Positions 41,196 to 51,352 of a DNA stretch of 64,000 nucleotides are shown in pieces. The position numbers and the translations under genes were made by a program. The stretch's first letter is position 1; each line of letters starts with the position of its first letter. The stretch comes from Phoma sp. XZ068. Lineage: Eukaryota > Ascomycota > Dothideomycetes > Pleosporales > Didymellaceae. The notes beneath the pieces are model-generated. The model saw only the letters and a program-made list of their open reading frames with translations. It was not told the DNA's origin and made no database searches. The stretch spans positions 868,001 through 932,000 of the forward strand of contig RBKR01000010.1 of NCBI GenBank assembly GCA_004835665.1, read 5' to 3'.

Positions 41196-42209
41196 CGACT
41201 TACTCTCCATCGTCAACACCTGGGTACCCACACCGCTTGTACCATGATCTGCAGTCAATACTGTAGCAGCTGTTAAGTATTGCAAGCTCCAGAAAGAAGC
41301 GAAAGTCAAGCCACTCCTCCTGCTCTTGGCTGTGCTTTTTCATCCAACTTTTTAACACCTTGAAGCTCCGCTCAATAGGATTATAGTCGGGCGAGTATGG
41401 CGGCAGGTACTCTAACTGTACGCCGAAGTCTCTGCAAAGCTGTACAACTGCTGGCGATCGATGGATTGACGCGTTATCCATCAGCAGTACATGATAGCCT
41501 GGAGTACAGCGCGGCAGCACATCTTGTTGCAAGAACTTCACCATAAATTCAGCAGTAATCGCGCCTTGAAACACGCGGTGCGCGAGGTAGCCGTCCACAG
41601 TCATCGCTGGCTGGAGACTCCAGCGTTGAGAGCGTTTCATAGAGTACTCTAGCTCAACAGAGCGACCAACAGGACCCCATCCATACTTGCGATCGCCTGT
41701 ACGCTCATTGCAAGCGCTCTCATCAATAGCAATGAGCTGCTCTGCCGTATAATTTTGCTGGAGTCTTGCCTGGAAGACGCGGCGCAGAGCGTCGCTCTGC
41801 TCTGCTGCCTTCTTGGTTGCAACTTTGCGACTCCATCGCATCTTATTTAGCTCTCGAAACACTAAAGAGACGCTCGCCTCTATACCAAACTCATCCAACA
41901 GCCAGTCTCGGATTTCTTCCAAGTATGCCTGAGGTCTGCCAGCAAGATACTCGCGGAGGCGGCGCCTATGGATGTCTCGGAGCGTGCTAGGTCGACCAGC
42001 CTTCACAGTAACCGGAGCGTACGGCTGACCCCATTGGCTAAGGTTCAGCCGCTTCCTACGAGTACACTTGCGCTGTACTCCTGTCTGGTGCTCTATTTGG
42101 CTGTTGTTGAGGCCGGCCTCCATGCGATCAAGTACCGCCCGCAGCGTCGTTGGAGCAAGCCTATGGCCAGTAGGACGGGTCATTGCAGCGACTGCAAAAC
42201 CAAATAAAG
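41162..42209 (-). mobile_element. DD34E Tc1-like transposon inserted in the unknown gene
   Basis: Its transposase (41200-42183) lies with its stop 5 bp from the stop of the unknown gene and its start at the resumption of that gene's frame. Two TA dinucleotides (41160-41161 and 42210-42211) are candidate target duplications: joining them gives an uninterrupted frame (EAEYRDSYIEALEDG). Weak inverted similarity is seen near the ends (CAGTGGCAATTGAC near 41180 versus the inverted CAGTCGCTGCAATGAC near 42195). Exact ends are uncertain. Confidence 0.6.
41200..42183 (-). CDS. Tc1/mariner (IS630-like) DD34E transposase (327 aa)
   Basis: A complete frame. The N-terminus has paired helix-turn-helix modules (a psq-like helix near residues 15-45, a second near 95-130 including EFGIEASVSLVFREL). 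The catalytic triad is Asp in LIAIDESACNERTG, Asp in VLLMDNASIH and Glu in YSPDYNPIERSFK; the last two are separated by 34 residues, the canonical Tc1 spacing. It differs from the transposase at 3880-5199 (38-residue spacing) and belongs to a separate family. The protein is shorter than the other and has no C-terminal extension. No internal stop is present. Confidence 0.9.
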   Translation of the reverse strand: MTRPTGHRLAPTTLRAVLDRMEAGLNNSQIEHQTGVQRKCTRRKRLNLSQWGQPYAPVTVKAGRPSTLRDIHRRRLREYLAGRPQAYLEEIRDWLLDEFGIEASVSLVFRELNKMRWSRKVATKKAAEQSDALRRVFQARLQQNYTAEQLIAIDESACNERTGDRKYGWGPVGRSVELEYSMKRSQRWSLQPAMTVDGYLAHRVFQGAITAEFMVKFLQQDVLPRCTPGYHVLLMDNASIHRSPAVVQLCRDFGVQLEYLPPYSPDYNPIERSFKVLKSWMKKHSQEQEEWLDFRFFLELAILNSCYSIDCRSWYKRCGYPGVDDGE

Positions 42210-42211
42210 TA

Positions 42212-44210
42212 TCGCGATAGCTATATAGAAGCTTTAGAAGACGGCAAGCGGGCCAGAGGCAGTCCTAGCGTGACCACCTACCCCTGGGCCACCATGAGAG
42301 ACACGATGGGCCAGACGCTGTCGACTGTGCCACGCGGGCAGGAGAACCTGGACGGGCTGGCGTACTCACAGTTCTACGCCACCATCAAATCGCCGTTCGA
42401 CGTGTCCAAGGTGTACGTATTCGACAACCAAGCGATAGAGAACCTGACGTTGGATCCTGGCTACGTCCGCTCGTTGCAGCAGCAGGGCGGCGGCGCCACT
42501 TTCAACGAAAAGAAGGTCATGACGTCCTACATGCACAGCAAGGCGCGTGCAGCCTCTAGCCTTCGAGATAACCAGCGGCGGTCGTACGGGATCCGGGAAG
42601 AGCATCGAGTGTCTCTCACGATGATGGATGAGATTTGCGAGTTGTGGCAGCAGTGGGACCTTGACGACGACAACGGCATCGACAACGTCCACTCGCCCCT
42701 CCCCTACTACATCATCCCTACCAGGGAGCTGCTCGACTTCCTCTACGCGCAGATCAACAAATATTGTTTCTTGTTTGAGTATGCACTCGCGCACACTGCT
42801 AAGACTTACTCGCTGCCAGAGACAATCGTCATGGTAGTCGCGCTGCGAGCACTCCGGTTCTGCTATGGCAGCAGCTTGTTGCGCATAGAATCATTGCTGT
42901 ACAAGGATCGTTGGGAGCAGACGCGCGGGCTGGATGTTGTGGTCAAAGAGGGGCTTGGAATGCAGCAGACCATGGAACGGAGTGGCCTGGGCTGGTTCCT
43001 ACCCAAATTTAACTGGGCAACCAGGCGGCTCGCACCGCCACACGGCGATAATATGCTTGTTGGGAACCTGCTGATGCATGCAGAGTACAAGCGGAGGTGG
43101 AGAGCGGTCAAAGATCTCCGAGACGTGTTCGTCCGGTTCAACCAGGCAACAGGCTGGTGCCAGCATTACAACGTCCAGCAGCACTCCTGGCTACTCCAAA
43201 AATGGCTCGAGTACCTCCACGCCCTCAACCTAGAGCAGTTCGACACGGACGTGTGGAAGACGATGCTAGCGGCCCACAAGAGACATCCGCAGCTATCCCC
43301 GGCAGCGCTTAAGCAGGACGGCAACATAACTTTTTGCTATCATGGCATGAAACGCATGTTCCTTGTGGACGGCGTCGTCAGCCCACCTCATCTAGTCACA
43401 GGGAACAAGATGCGCTTTACCACCGTAGATGGATTACTAAAGTTCCTCTTCCTCTGGGAGGATGACGAAGAGCGCTTAGGGTGGGGAAGCAAGCCTTATC
43501 GCATCATCCTACAAAAGAGCTTTGAGTTTATAGAAAGCCAGCTCGGCTACAGTAGGGCGAGGGTTTGGCTTGACGAGTTCTTCTATCTGGTTCGCCTGAC
43601 ACATTGGATATTGCCGTACCCGTCAGACAAGGCGTTAATTGCTTCGAGCAAAACGAGCCGCACGCAGGGGTTGTCCCGACGGATGATGTGGTTTTCAGCA
43701 GTCTTTGCGGATCCTAGCAACGTCACGCCACCGTTGAACAAAATGCCGTGGACGGTCATGGACCTACTCTGGCAAGCACATCGACACTCAGGTCGAGAAC
43801 GTGCACGTAGTCCATCTTGGGAAGCGCCGGCGCTTATACAGGCGTGTATAAAGCAAGGGCTACCAATGCCGGGCCGCGATGAAACGGCGGAGCACTGGGT
43901 CGCCGGCCGAAAGAGTGCTGGAAATAAAGGGTTCCTGCCTGTGTGGGAGCAAGGGGAGCCGCCGGCTCTGGCGATGCGAAAGACAATCAGAGGCATGAGT
44001 CTGGACGAGCTAGATAGCTTGATGGTAGCGTTCACGCAAGAGCAAGAAGCTCCTGCTGATGTATCAGGCGCAAATATAGAGACACCGTCGAGGAGGTCTG
44101 CCAGCATTGACCGGTCATTTCAGCGCTGCGGTGAAGGGAGCACGGGCTCCAACAGCAACACAGGTAGCAGGAGCGGCAGTCTGTTTGCGCCATCTGCAGG
44201 TAGCCACTAA
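42212..44210 (+). CDS. Large unknown gene, 3' part (about 665 codons)
   Basis: The frame has no convincing own ATG at its beginning (the first triplets follow the inserted transposon) and continues the frame of 40176-41161 if the insertion is removed. It is largely ordered: YPWATMRDTMG, a segment with TRELLDFLYAQINKYCFLFEYALAHTAKTY, aromatic-rich helices (VWLDEFFYLVRLTHWILPY) and a Ser/Gly-rich C-terminus. No enzyme motif, zinc finger, signal peptide or membrane helix is obvious. I know no function. With the 5' part it would make a protein of about 1,250 residues. It converges with the gene at 44851-46626. Confidence 0.6.
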
Positions 44211-44850
44211 TATGTCACAGAAGAGAAGCAAATTGCTACAATGCAGTGATATCAGACTGGCTGCACCTAGTTTACACTGCTCTGTGCACACCTGTTATCG
44301 CTATTGTCTGATTTCTGACTACTCATATCATGTAGCGTGTCGTTCTCTTAGGCGAGCCCCACTACTTCCTGTCTGACCGTATAAGGTGATAAAAGAGGCT
44401 CTTGGGCTCCATAGGAAGTACTGTGGTCCGTCATTTCAACTGTAAGCTGATATCGTGGTTCATCTATGCTATGTGGATGAATTTAGTGTAAAATTACTCG
44501 ATCTACGGCTTCGAATCTTGAAAACAACATTTGTAAGATGTTGGCGGCGTGTTTTCCATCACAACAAATGCTGCAACACTCTTTAACTATACATTGGGAT
44601 TGTATCCCATGTATGTTTGGGCTGAAATATAGGCAAATCTTTCGCAACATTAAACCCTACCATCCGTACAGTTTTTAGAAAAGTAATCCGCATGGTTGGT
44701 AGTGGTGGGGGTTGAGTTCGTGGTTAAGGTCACGCTAGATAGCGCAAGGACTGGGCCCATTCTTTGTAGCGGAACAATAATGGCGCTGTAGGCAACAAGA
44801 CACGGGAAGAAACGACCACACAGCACAAACACGTTATCACAACAGTGTAT
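44211..44850. other. Convergent 3' region of two unknown genes
   Basis: No gene seen in 640 bp; it should hold both 3' UTRs. It contains the dispersed repeat at 44271-44320 near its left end. Confidence 0.45.
44271..44320 (+). repeat. Dispersed repeat shared with 8371-8420
   Basis: TTTACACTGCTCTGTGCACA followed by a CTGTTATC tail, differing from the other copy mostly by transitions. Confidence 0.45.
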
Positions 44851-46626
44851 CTACACTTGCGGCCTACACAACTCAAGCAAGGTAAGCTGACGCATATAAC
44901 GAGCAGGCGCAGGGCTCCTAGCGGTCGTTCGAGACGGCGCGGGCTCAACGTCGCCCTCCTCGTCACCCTCGCTGTCTTCGATCTCGCTGTCCACCATCTC
45001 TCCTTCATGTGTGGCAAGCGCCCGTGCATTCGCTTCAATGGAGAGCGTTTCCTTCTCGCTAATGGAGCCGCCAGCGATGCCCTCTGGGCCTAGCCAGGCA
45101 TCTAACGCCGTGCTTGCTTTGTGAGCAACTGAATTTACCTTGGCTACGAGCTCCAACCAGACGTGCCAGTATCGGATGCGAAGATCGTTCTCCACCCACG
45201 AGTTGGTGATGGTGTCGTGCGGCATCAGACAGAGCATGCCCCAGCCCAGCTGCTTGGCTGCTTCGTACCAGCGGAGCGCCTGGTGCAGCCGCCTCTTGAA
45301 TCGCTGTCGCTGCTGAGGCCCGGAAGCGGTAGTGATGGACAGCAGCAGGGCGTCCATGGCCTCGGAGCTGACCTTGCCCTTGCCGTATCGGTTGTTGCCC
45401 TTGTTGTTCAGCCTCGCCGCGTCCTGCGCCCGAATCTCGTCGATCTTCTCAGTGTAGGCCTTGCCGAGGAAAGCCATGGCCCAGCGGTACTTGATGTGGA
45501 TGATGTCCAGCTCCTGCTCATAGCGATCGCACAGGCTCCAGGCCGAGGCGAGCGCGCTCTGGGATGCGACTGAAGAACTACCTCTCTGCGATAGCTGCCA
45601 ACAGCCACGCGAAGAAGCAGGCGGGCGATCCTCGGAAGACTCAGACGCAAAGGGCGTTCCTTGGGTACGCCAGCTTCGCAGGAAGGCAGCAGCAGAAGCC
45701 TGAGAGGTAGCGTTGCCGATAGCACGTGCCTTGTCGAGCATGCCGGAAGCGGTTACATAAGGCGCTGCTGCGCTACTGTACATGTTGTTATCTTCGTCGA
45801 CAGGCTGCTTGAGGATCCATGAGATGAGCGGCTCGTCCTGCCGCGAGATGGACGCATAGGCGCCGTGTTCCTTGCGAGGCGCCTTCTCAGGCGGCGCGAT
45901 CAGGCTCAGCTCGAGTTTCTTCTTTGCCTGAGCTGCGTCCAGCTTGAGGACTCGGGCTCGCTTAGCGTGGTGGTTGTTGTTGGTGACATCCGTGGTCCGA
46001 GCGGGTTCGTCTTGGCCGGCTTGTCCGGGGACAGGCACATCATGATCCCCAGACTCCTCAGGAGCCCCAGTCTGGCTAGGCTCTGGCAGCTGTCGCGTAG
46101 ATGGGGTGAGAGACTCAATAGCCAGCCGAGGACGCTTGGCAGGCAAGGGAAATGCGAACGCAGCAGCCGGCTTGGTAGGTCGTGGCGGAGAGTCACGAGG
46201 GCGCTCAGCGGTATCATGTTCCTTTTGGGCATCCTCGCTTTCCATACGTGCAAGATCCTGCGCTGCAAGGACGAGCTTAAACCAGGCGTCGTCAGGCAGT
46301 GTGTCTTCGGCAAGCGTCTCCCTCAACAACCATATTGCTGACAGAACAGAGTGGGCGATGAAGACAGGCTTGCAGGTTCCGGCTTCGTCTGGAATCAACC
46401 ACCCAGCGCTAGGTGGACAGGACAAAGCGTCGCGCTGCGAGTTCGAGACCGTTGCCTGGCGCCAGAACAGCTTCCTGTAATCCTCGTTCGGCGGGGCGTA
46501 TCCGTAGTTGTGGGCAAAGCCAGACTCGCTGGCCAGCGGAAAGCTCCTGGGCCCGCCATCGGATTGCTCCACGGCTTCTTCCAGCACGAGGATCCAGGGC
46601 GGACTAGATGACGGCGATCGCAACAT
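44851..46626 (-). CDS. Unknown protein, partner of the convergent gene (591 aa)
   Basis: The first in-frame ATG is at 46626 (MLRSPSSSPPW); the frame is open further upstream but without ATG. Residues about 10-150 look folded (WILVLEEAVEQ, YRKLFWRQATV, WLIPDEAGTCKPVFIAHSVLSAIWLLRETL). A long disordered, Pro/Glu/Lys-rich middle with several basic patches (AKRPRL, HHAKRARVLK) suggests nuclear location. A second ordered domain (about 370-540) contains YEQELDIIHIKYRWAMAFLGKAY, a Gly/Asn-rich loop (NNKGNNRYGKGK) and AAKQLGWGMLCLMPHD. The C-terminus is acidic. No known motif was recognised. Its arrangement opposite the 39.4-44.2 kb gene, with similar composition, suggests that they travel together. 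Confidence 0.6.
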   Translation of the reverse strand: MLRSPSSSPPWILVLEEAVEQSDGGPRSFPLASESGFAHNYGYAPPNEDYRKLFWRQATVSNSQRDALSCPPSAGWLIPDEAGTCKPVFIAHSVLSAIWLLRETLAEDTLPDDAWFKLVLAAQDLARMESEDAQKEHDTAERPRDSPPRPTKPAAAFAFPLPAKRPRLAIESLTPSTRQLPEPSQTGAPEESGDHDVPVPGQAGQDEPARTTDVTNNNHHAKRARVLKLDAAQAKKKLELSLIAPPEKAPRKEHGAYASISRQDEPLISWILKQPVDEDNNMYSSAAAPYVTASGMLDKARAIGNATSQASAAAFLRSWRTQGTPFASESSEDRPPASSRGCWQLSQRGSSSVASQSALASAWSLCDRYEQELDIIHIKYRWAMAFLGKAYTEKIDEIRAQDAARLNNKGNNRYGKGKVSSEAMDALLLSITTASGPQQRQRFKRRLHQALRWYEAAKQLGWGMLCLMPHDTITNSWVENDLRIRYWHVWLELVAKVNSVAHKASTALDAWLGPEGIAGGSISEKETLSIEANARALATHEGEMVDSEIEDSEGDEEGDVEPAPSRTTARSPAPARYMRQLTLLELCRPQV

Positions 46627-46927
46627 GCTTATCCGTTTGTTTGTTGACGTAGATGATGCCGGAAAAGAGGAAGCAATCGTGTTGTTGCGAGCACCTGTGC
46701 ACGGAGAGAAAATGTGGGTTCCTTCTCTAAACCAGGTCCTTAGGTACCTTTCCAACACAAGGCCGCGACTGTTAGGCACGTGTGCCAATCATCAGGCATG
46801 TGTACCGGAGGGTCCAGATAATCAGATCATCAGACCATTCAAGACCCGGGGTATTTAATTATAAGAAAATCACTCCTAGCACGGTGCGGTAGTAATCTGT
46901 CTATGGCTACCTACCTGCAATAGGTAA
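46627..46927. other. Upstream region of the 46.6-kb gene
   Basis: It probably holds the promoter of the minus-strand gene. No repeat ends were identified with confidence. Confidence 0.35.
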
Positions 46928-47230
46928 AGTGTGTTATAAGAGAGTAACGCACCCCACTAAGTTTGCTCACCTTTCTCATCTCAACGTACAATGGCTCCAC
47001 GTACTACTACTCAATTGTCTTCAACTAAAGCAGATATTCAGCTTGCTATCCCATCTATTAATGCTAGATAACTCCAAGACAATTGTCATGCTGTAGCAGT
47101 GTACAGCGTAGCTGAAGCAATGCTCCGACGCCGACGCGCTGGGAATCATGCCCGCAGCCATTGCCAGCCCAACTCAAAGAAGCTTACTACACTAAAGACC
47201 TACCTACTCAGGTATTGCGTTCTAGAATTC
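46928..47230 (+). pseudogene. Pogo element left-end and transposase N-terminal relic
   Basis: The sequence near 46928-46980 (GTGTGTTATAAGAGAG ... CACCCCACTAAGTTTG) resembles the TIR of the intact pogo at 31452. An ATG at 46991 begins MAPRTTTQLSSTKADIQLAI, broken by a TAG after about 26 codons, and continues with AEAMLRRRRAGNHAR and QPNSKKLTTL, matching the psq helix-turn-helix and linker of the intact transposase in pattern. The rest is gone. Diverged relic of a related family. Confidence 0.65.
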
Positions 47231-48030
47231 CCCCCCATGTCGGATCTAAACTTCTTTTGGGGTAGCTCAGGCCATCTGCGGAACGGGAGCGCAACACGCT
47301 AAGATTCAACGCGCAGTCACGAGATGCGCTAAACCTTTACAAGAACAATTCCACAAGCAACGCGTAAGACGCGTCCTTGCCCCGCGTCATAGCTTGCACC
47401 TCTCACTTTGACGCCTTGCACTTTGCACTTTTACGCCTTGCACCTTCATATCGTCTCTGCTGCGAACATTGCACTTTGCACATTTTCCCTTAATCCTGAT
47501 CGAATACTTAATGCTCAGTCCATCCTTTGAGAGAGCACCAAATCTGAGTTTTGCTTCGCACGCCAGCTCTCTGAATACTCTCTGGTGCCTCCCGCATTTA
47601 TGTCTTGGACCATGCCTGTGAACGGTTTTGACTGCAATAACTCCGATTACGACCTTCTGTGTTCAACACCGCTCTTTGGGAACCAAACCACACAGGAGTC
47701 TCTGTAAGCGCTCTTACCCGACCTCACATGCTAATAGGCTAGACCTGGGGTTCGTATCGAAGACGACGACGAAGACAACGCTTAAAGCCCCCCCTGGGTC
47801 AGCCGATATTGGAGGCAGGTCGTAACCTGTGAAGTCCCGCCTAGAAGAACAGATTGCAATACACCGTCGCTAAAAACGGGACAGAAGGCCAGCGCAAAGT
47901 CAGGGAAGAGGGAATATAGGTCAATACATGGACAGAGATAAAGTTCTTCTAGGCTGTGTTATTATCACGTCTTGCGCATATTGGCCTCTGCTAGTGCAGA
48001 ATCTCCACCTGTCCGCTGCACCCATATTAG
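47231..48030. other. No recognisable gene
   Basis: It contains direct repeats of the word TTGCAC(C/T)TT near 47393-47480. Otherwise short frames only. A first exon of the zinc-finger gene could lie near its right end. Confidence 0.4.
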
Positions 48031-48134
48031 TTGGGTGACAGTCTCAGATTCCCCCCTGCCAGACTATTGAGTCTGCGAGACCTTATTCATTCGTGCGTAT
48101 TTGCTAGTCGATTGACTTCTGATCTTTTTTGTAG

Positions 48135-48885
48135 AAATACGCTTCAACATAGCATTGAAGAAGAGGCATGTCGTTCTGAAGCAGCCGGTGATCTTGGAGA
48201 CGCATTTGATGCTTCATACGGATCATGTTTGACACCCACAACCGGGTCCTATGGAAATCACGCGTTCCTAGACAGCGCCGATGCTCAAGGGCTTGAGGGA
48301 CAGTTCGACTCTACTTTCCTACACCAAGATCTGCCCTACCCGTTCCATGCTGCACCATACAATTCCGCGCATAACGCCAAGGCCTGTTGGGATGAATTAC
48401 TTCTCGATGAAGGCATGAATTACATGAGTTTTGGTGATCCTTCAGAACCGAGCGAGACGTATGTACAGCATGCTGCAACCTGTTCAGGCCCTGACCGTAG
48501 TAACAGAACAGACACGGTATTTGGGAGCCTCTTTGACGTGCCAGACGGGCTCATGCAGATTCCTTCGTCGGATGGAAGCAACGGAGAAAGACGCTACGCC
48601 GCTGGCTATTTTGCGAGACAGGGAGTGAAAGCTTCGACAAACGCAAAGGCCAGATATGAGTGCCGGGCATGTCCAGCAGATTTTGGGCAGGCACGCGACT
48701 TCGCATCACCGTCGAGCCGAAGAAACCATGAAAGGAACTTCCATGAGCTGCTCAGAGGAGGCGGAGCGAAATTGAAGAGGGTCGGCGACAAGATGGAAAA
48801 TGCTGGCCAGAAGCGGAAGGAAGAGAAGAAAAGAAAGTTGCTTCAAGAGATGGCTGAGAAGCTAGAGGAGCTGCAAAATTGCTGA
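48135..48885 (+). CDS. Single C2H2-like zinc-finger protein, 5' end unresolved
   Basis: The coding frame is open from about 48031, but no in-frame ATG lies near its start. A TTTTTTGTAG acceptor at 48134 and a GTGCGT donor at 48093 would remove 42 bp in frame, so at least one upstream exon is likely. The protein has an acidic, aromatic N-terminal part without clear fold, and near the C-terminus YECRACPADFGQARDF followed by RRNHERNFHE, a C-x2-C...H-x4-H finger with an enlarged loop. It ends in a Lys/Glu coiled coil (RKEEKKRKLLQEMAEKLEELQ). It may be a small transcription factor. The atypical spacing could mean a degenerate finger. Confidence 0.55.
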
Positions 48886-49570
48886 GAGAGGATAATGAAA
48901 GCATGTACAGATCATCAACCTTTGTGTAGGTGGAAGACCTATTTCTTAGCAGATAAATGATAGTGCCTACCAGTATAAGATGCACGCACGATTCAACTCT
49001 GATTCTCTGAAATCAGGCAGTCGCATATATTGTCCCAAGACCCCGTGGATGCCACCAAAACGCTCAGTTCGACGATCCATCACCTCTCGGTCACACTTGA
49101 GCCACAACGCCATAAGAATGAGGGGCTACGTTATGGGCACCGCTTACCACTCAAAATCATCGGCCACGTTATTCTGTTTGCGAATCTTACAATTGTTGCT
49201 AGTTTAGCGAAGAAGTCACGTTTGATGAGTACAGTACAGTCGACTAGTCTAGGCTCCTACCGTCACAAGAGCCTAAAGAATGCCTGATGTAATTAACATA
49301 CTATCTTGCTGACTAGTAATGAGCAAAAGTAGTCATTGAAAATATTGTGATAATTGCAAGCTGACAACACTGTTACTGCCGACATATAATGAGGTTCAGA
49401 GCGAAGAGTGCTGTTTAGGGAGTATGAAAGAAGTCTAGTGCCTATTGCACCAGCAAACGCTGAGCCTTTACTATTATGACTAGAGATCTTGACAAAAATC
49501 CTCATAGAGTCCTTACGAGAACCTTAATCAAATCGTACAATAGGATATAACGTAGAGGCCCCAAGACGCA
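48886..49570. other. No recognisable gene
   Basis: Short frames only, AT-rich in the right half. Confidence 0.45.
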
Positions 49571-50212
49571 GAAGGCCAGGTGTCAACGACCGCTGCTGCG
49601 GCCGCAAAAGCGCGGCGCAAGGAACTTGAGGGGCTTGCAGCACTCGAGGAGCGGAAGAGCGAGATCCAGCTGTGACGGAAGACAGAGCAGGCAGGCTACC
49701 AGCTGGAGCGACTCAGGCAGCATCTTGATCGCTGGAGCAATGCATGTGCCATCTGCATGGCCGTCCACGCCAAGTCAGCAGATCACAGGTGGGAGTACTG
49801 CCAAAATGCCAGCGAAGCGCAGATCAAGGTTGTACAGGGGAAGATCAGGTGGATGCACCGGGTGAAATGGGAAGGTCACGCTCGCTGTAACTACTGTTGG
49901 GCGCCGCAGGCACTTTGCAACAGATGGGAAGAGACAGATACGCCAGGCGCGTTTGCGAGGAGGAGGAACGCACTGTGCCAGTACGTAGACGTGTTGCAGC
50001 GGGCAGCAGCTTCGCTGCTTGCTTTGCGAGAGTCAGCGTGCCGGCCGTGGCTCGAGCAGCAGATGCAAAAATCAGCAATTGTGCAGGGAAGCTACGACGA
50101 GCAGCTTCGCAAATGGCTTGGACTGAAAACAAAGATGAGTGAGAAAGACGCAAGCTACATGTGCTGTTTGCTGTATGCTTGGGAGGAGGGGTATGTACAG
50201 AGCTGTAGATGA
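49571..50212 (+). pseudogene. C-terminal relic of a RecQ/TLH-like helicase protein
   Basis: The frame starts without ATG, has one in-frame TGA near 49676 (a CGA-to-TGA change would explain it) and then is open to 50212. It begins with a charged coiled coil (RRKELEGLAALEERKSEI) and has Cys/His-rich segments CAICMAVHAK...HRWEYC and CNYCWAPQALCNRW, ending with an aromatic/Ala-rich helical tail. From memory, this Cys-rich tail after a coiled coil resembles the C-terminal region of repeat-associated RecQ-type (telomere-linked) helicases of Dothideomycetes. The helicase core itself is absent. Such genes are often subtelomeric, but no telomeric array is in the window. Confidence 0.45.
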
Positions 50213-50689
50213 CGGGTGCTGACTCGCAGAATCTCGATCCCATAAGTCATCGTCCGCGGGTGAGGAAGAGGTAGTCGGCAGGCCCTCCGGGTTTGACACA
50301 GAGAGCAAGCGTAGTGAAGAAGAGAAAGAAGTAATTAGTATGCCCTTGTTTATGTCGTACGTTGAATGTACTGGCAGCTTGCTGCAAGAATAAAGTGTAG
50401 CTAGTAGTGACTGGGGCTTGCGTGAGGAACACGCAAAAGTCAGAACCAACGAAACCGACATAACGCAAGGCACAAACAAAGAGATGATTGTGTAATAACC
50501 GTATGTCATTATGTTGAAGTGAATTGATAATTAGTAGCTGCTTAGCACTGTAGGTTTAGGATTGCGTGTCTGGAAGAACTAGGGGCAGACTGAATAGCGC
50601 GTTAGTATTATGCAGAAGTTGGCAAGTGCCAAACAGCCAAACAGCAATACAGATACTTCAGAGACGTACCAAAGCATAGAAAACAATGC
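50213..50689. other. No recognisable gene
   Basis: Short frames only between the helicase relic and the minisatellite. Confidence 0.45.
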
Positions 50690-51060
50690 ACCGGAAAAGG
50701 CCCCCGACCCAAGTAGAGTGCCCCAACCCATGCAAATCCCCAACCCACGTACTAAGCACCAACCCACGTAGTTAGCATGAACCCGGGTAGTCAGCATGAA
50801 CCCACGTAGTCGGCACCAACCCCCGTGGTTCCCAGAGTAGTTCCACAAGTAGTACGTCAACCCAAGTTAACCCAAGTGGATCCCCCAACCCAAGTGGTAT
50901 CCCAAGTGGTTCCCCAAGTGGTCCACAATTAGTGCGCAAAGTAGTGCGCCACCCCAAGTGGTCCAAAAGTGGTATCCACCCCAGGTGGTCTGAAAGTAGA
51001 CCCCCAACCCAAGTGGCCCAAAAGTGGTCACCCGCCCAAGCCAAGGGAGTCCACATCAGT
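50690..51060 (+). repeat. Degenerate CCAACCCAAGTGG minisatellite
   Basis: The words CCAACCCA(A/C)GT, GTGGT and AGTGGTCC recur every 12-25 bp through this stretch with many substitutions and length changes. A shorter run of CAACCCAGG/CCAA words continues to about 51165. ORFs across it are side effects of the repeat. Confidence 0.75.
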
Positions 51061-51352
51061 AACCCCAAATTAGTAAGAGCCGATTGTTTAAGAAAGAGCC
51101 CGCAACCCAGGAGGAGCCCACAACCCAGGCAGAGCACCCAAAACCAAGTAAGTCCCCAACCCAAAGCACGCGTTCGTATTAAAGAGAAAGCGCAGGATCA
51201 AGACATCAACAATTTGCAAGAGGTAAGATGCAAAGATAAGGAAGCATTCAAACAGATCATTAGGGGGTTTAGGCAGACGGAGCGGGATAGAGACAACACG
51301 TAACAAGGTGTTTAGGGCGTTTACGGAGTATTGTCACAAGATAGAACAGTAG

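Noticed and set aside
45163..46611. Several plus-strand ORFs of 85-158 codons
   Set aside because: Antisense shadows of the 44851-46626 gene; no motifs of their own.
50932..51303. 123-codon ORF rich in Pro and Trp
   Set aside because: Produced by the degenerate minisatellite rather than by a gene.
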